From contig JAFDWD010000987.1 in NCBI GenBank assembly GCA_018268695.1, forward strand, positions 1 through 7,724: a stretch of 7,724 nucleotides of DNA, given 5' to 3'. This document shows, piece by piece, positions 6,658 through 7,724 of the stretch. Within the stretch, counting starts at the first letter, position 1. Every line of letters starts with the position of its first letter. Source of the DNA: Actinomycetota bacterium (GTDB lineage Bacteria > Actinomycetota > Thermoleophilia > Solirubrobacterales > 70-9). A program made the translations under genes and the position numbers. The notes under the pieces were generated by a model that saw only the letters and a list, made by a program, of their open reading frames with translations, did no database searches and was not told the DNA's origin.

Positions 6658-7623
6658 CTACGGATTGATCACAATCTTGCCGAGAACGTCGCCCTCGGCG
6701 AGCGCCTTCAGGCCCTCGGCGACGTCGGCCAGAGGGAAGGTCTTGTCGATGCGGGGGCGGATCCCGGTCGCGTCGATCATCGAGACGAGGTTGCGCAGGT
6801 CCTCCAGCGTGCCCATCGTCGAGCCGACCACCTCGAGCTCTTTGAAGAAGATGCGGTTCAGTTCGGCGGCGGGGTCGTGGCCGCTGGTGGCGCCGGCGAT
6901 GACGACGCGGCCGCCGGGGCGTAAGCCGCGCAGCGTGTGTCCCCAGGTCGCCTTGCCGACGGTCTCGAGGACGACGTCGACTTTGGCGGGCAGGCGGGCA
7001 CCGGACTCGAAGACCTCATGGGCGCCGCACTCGAGCGCGAAGTCGCGCTTACGCTGCTCGCGGCTGGTCGCCCAGACGCGGAAGCCGGCGGCGCGGGCGA
7101 GCGCGATCGCGGCGGAGGAGACGCCGCCGCCGGCACCCTGGACGAGGACCGTCTGGCCCGGCCGCAGGCCGGAGCGGTCGAACAGCATGCGGTACGCGGT
7201 GAGCCAGGCGGTCGGCAGGCAGCAGGCTTCCTCGAAGCTGAGCGACTCCGGCTTCGGCACCAGGTTGCGGCGCGGGACCGCGACGCGCTCGGCCAGCGTG
7301 CCGGGGTGGAGCTCGGAGAGGAGCGTGCGGCCCGGGTCGATGATTTCGCCGCCGGGGTACTCGGGGTCGCCGAGCACCGCGTGGACGATCACCTCGTCGC
7401 CGCGGTCGTCGATCCCGGCGGCGTCGCAGCCGAGGATCATCGGCAGACGCTCCTCCGGCAGGCCGATGCCGCGTAGGGACCAGAGGTCGTGGTGGTTCAG
7501 CGAGGTCGCCTTGACGTCGACCAGCGCCCAGCCCTCGGGCACGTCCGGCTCGTCGACCTGGCCCACCTGGAGGGCAGAGAGCGGGTCCTCCATCGAGGCG
7601 GAGATGGCGCGGGCGGCAAGCAT
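6658..7623 (-). CDS. MDR-superfamily NAD(P)-dependent oxidoreductase, zinc-free quinone oxidoreductase-like
   Basis: This 321-aa cytoplasmic protein has the two-domain medium-chain dehydrogenase/reductase fold. A GroES-like domain covers about residues 27-125, with SLNHHDLWSLRG at 41-52 and LGCDAAG at 64-70. A Rossmann domain covers about 140-270, with the nucleotide-binding loop VQGAGGGVSSAA at 151-162. The C-terminus GKIVIN is typical of the family. The cysteine that usually binds catalytic zinc is replaced by Asn43 (NHHD), and the four-cysteine structural zinc lobe is absent. It therefore resembles NADPH:quinone oxidoreductase or enoyl-reductase members rather than a true alcohol dehydrogenase; the substrate cannot be told. 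The start is ATG 7621-7623: upstream in frame there is no ATG, GTG or TTG before the TGA at 7678-7680. AGGGG abuts the ATG, so the Shine-Dalgarno is poorly spaced; Met11 is a less likely alternative because it would remove the first strand. It is first in an operon with the SIMPL gene. Glu codons are 21 GAG to 3 GAA. Confidence 0.92.
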   Translation of the reverse strand: MLAARAISASMEDPLSALQVGQVDEPDVPEGWALVDVKATSLNHHDLWSLRGIGLPEERLPMILGCDAAGIDDRGDEVIVHAVLGDPEYPGGEIIDPGRTLLSELHPGTLAERVAVPRRNLVPKPESLSFEEACCLPTAWLTAYRMLFDRSGLRPGQTVLVQGAGGGVSSAAIALARAAGFRVWATSREQRKRDFALECGAHEVFESGARLPAKVDVVLETVGKATWGHTLRGLRPGGRVVIAGATSGHDPAAELNRIFFKELEVVGSTMGTLEDLRNLVSMIDATGIRPRIDKTFPLADVAEGLKALAEGDVLGKIVINP

Positions 7624-7635
7624 CCCCTGAAACTT

Positions 7636-7650
7636 ATCTGTCAGACAGAT
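7636..7650. promoter_or_regulatory. 15-bp perfect palindrome, candidate TetR-type operator
   Basis: ATCTGTC-A-GACAGAT is a perfect 7+1+7 inverted repeat ending 12 bp before the oxidoreductase start. The odd centre and the TGTC/GACA half-sites match the shape of many TetR-family operators. A dimer bound here would block transcription into the operon. No TetR gene lies in the window, so the regulator is not identified. Confidence 0.6.
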
Positions 7651-7664
7651 GTGACGCCGGTCAC
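7651..7664. promoter_or_regulatory. GTGAC/GTCAC inverted repeat next to the operator
   Basis: GTGAC (7651-7655) and GTCAC (7660-7664) are inverted around GCCG, directly abutting the 15-bp palindrome. A further GGTCAC ends at 7680. It may be a second regulator half-site set or chance. Confidence 0.25.
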
Positions 7665-7707
7665 CGAGTGAGCGCGGTCACAAACGCCTGTTCGTGCCTT
7701 GCCGATA

Positions 7708-7719
7708 CTTGTATACAAG
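7708..7719. promoter_or_regulatory. 12-bp perfect palindrome CTTGTATACAAG, candidate GntR-type operator
   Basis: This AT-rich element stands out in GC-rich surroundings and is perfectly self-complementary. The TTGTATACAA core resembles operators of FadR/FCD-subfamily GntR regulators. It lies 84 bp upstream of the oxidoreductase start and 5 bp from the right edge, so it may instead control a divergent gene outside the window. TATACA at 7712-7717 could also serve as a rightward -10 element, but I see no good -35 for it. Confidence 0.5.
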
Positions 7720-7724
7720 CCGCA

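Noticed and set aside
6314..7630. 438-codon open frame on the plus strand opposite the SIMPL and oxidoreductase genes
   Set aside because: It spans two well-supported genes and their junction and shows no domain; Ser/Arg/Pro-rich shadow.
7624..7724. Sigma-70-type -35/-10 promoter for the oxidoreductase operon
   Set aside because: GATAAG near 7630-7635 is -10-like, but no acceptable -35 lies at 16-19 bp; not supportable by eye.
1..7724. CRISPR array, tRNA or rRNA genes, insertion sequence or phage genes
   Set aside because: No spaced short direct repeats, no cloverleaf or rRNA signature, and no transposase or phage proteins were seen on either strand.

Overview
The window is GC-rich, dense bacterial DNA with a strong G/C bias at third codon positions. 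GTG starts, Sec signal peptides, a secreted DUF11 repeat protein and an L,D-transpeptidase all suggest a high-GC actinobacterium. My best guess is the Thermoleophilia/Solirubrobacterales group; this rests on style and recall, not on a marker gene, so confidence is moderate.

Left part, + strand (1-5745): the 3' part of a very large surface or extracellular protein, open at the left edge, with twelve tandem DUF11-type beta-sandwich modules. Modules 1-6 are long (135-161 aa) and mostly lack cysteine. Modules 7-12 are shorter (116-126 aa) and each carries a cysteine pair. Its stop codon lies inside the start of the next gene, a secreted YkuD-type L,D-transpeptidase with an intact SHGC active site. 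The 14-nt overlap, with no visible Shine-Dalgarno sequence, implies translational coupling. A giant secreted repeat protein and a peptidoglycan transpeptidase made together suggest a cell-envelope module in which the enzyme remodels the wall around the protein or attaches it to the wall. The attachment idea is inference.

Middle (5746-5916): a 171-bp convergent intergenic region. It holds a run of five G-tracts beginning at the transpeptidase stop codon (a G-quadruplex candidate), a small hairpin, and a well-formed imperfect hairpin with an AAAATA loop that probably terminates the minus-strand operon.

Right part, - strand (5917-7623): a two-gene operon read right to left. First comes a zinc-free MDR-superfamily oxidoreductase (quinone oxidoreductase-like), then, 24 nt later, a secreted SIMPL/DUF541 protein. 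The 101 bp upstream of the oxidoreductase hold two perfect palindromes: a 15-bp element just before the start codon (TetR-type operator shape) and a 12-bp CTTGTATACAAG (GntR/FadR-like shape) near the right edge. Both look like transcription-factor sites. A divergent gene may begin beyond the window.

I found no RNA genes, insertion sequences, CRISPR array or phage genes. The most unusual signals are the two-class architecture of the repeat protein with a parallel change in lysine codon use, a possible Lys/Asp/Asn isopeptide triad in every module, the coupled transpeptidase, the G-tract run at its stop codon, and the two operator-like palindromes.
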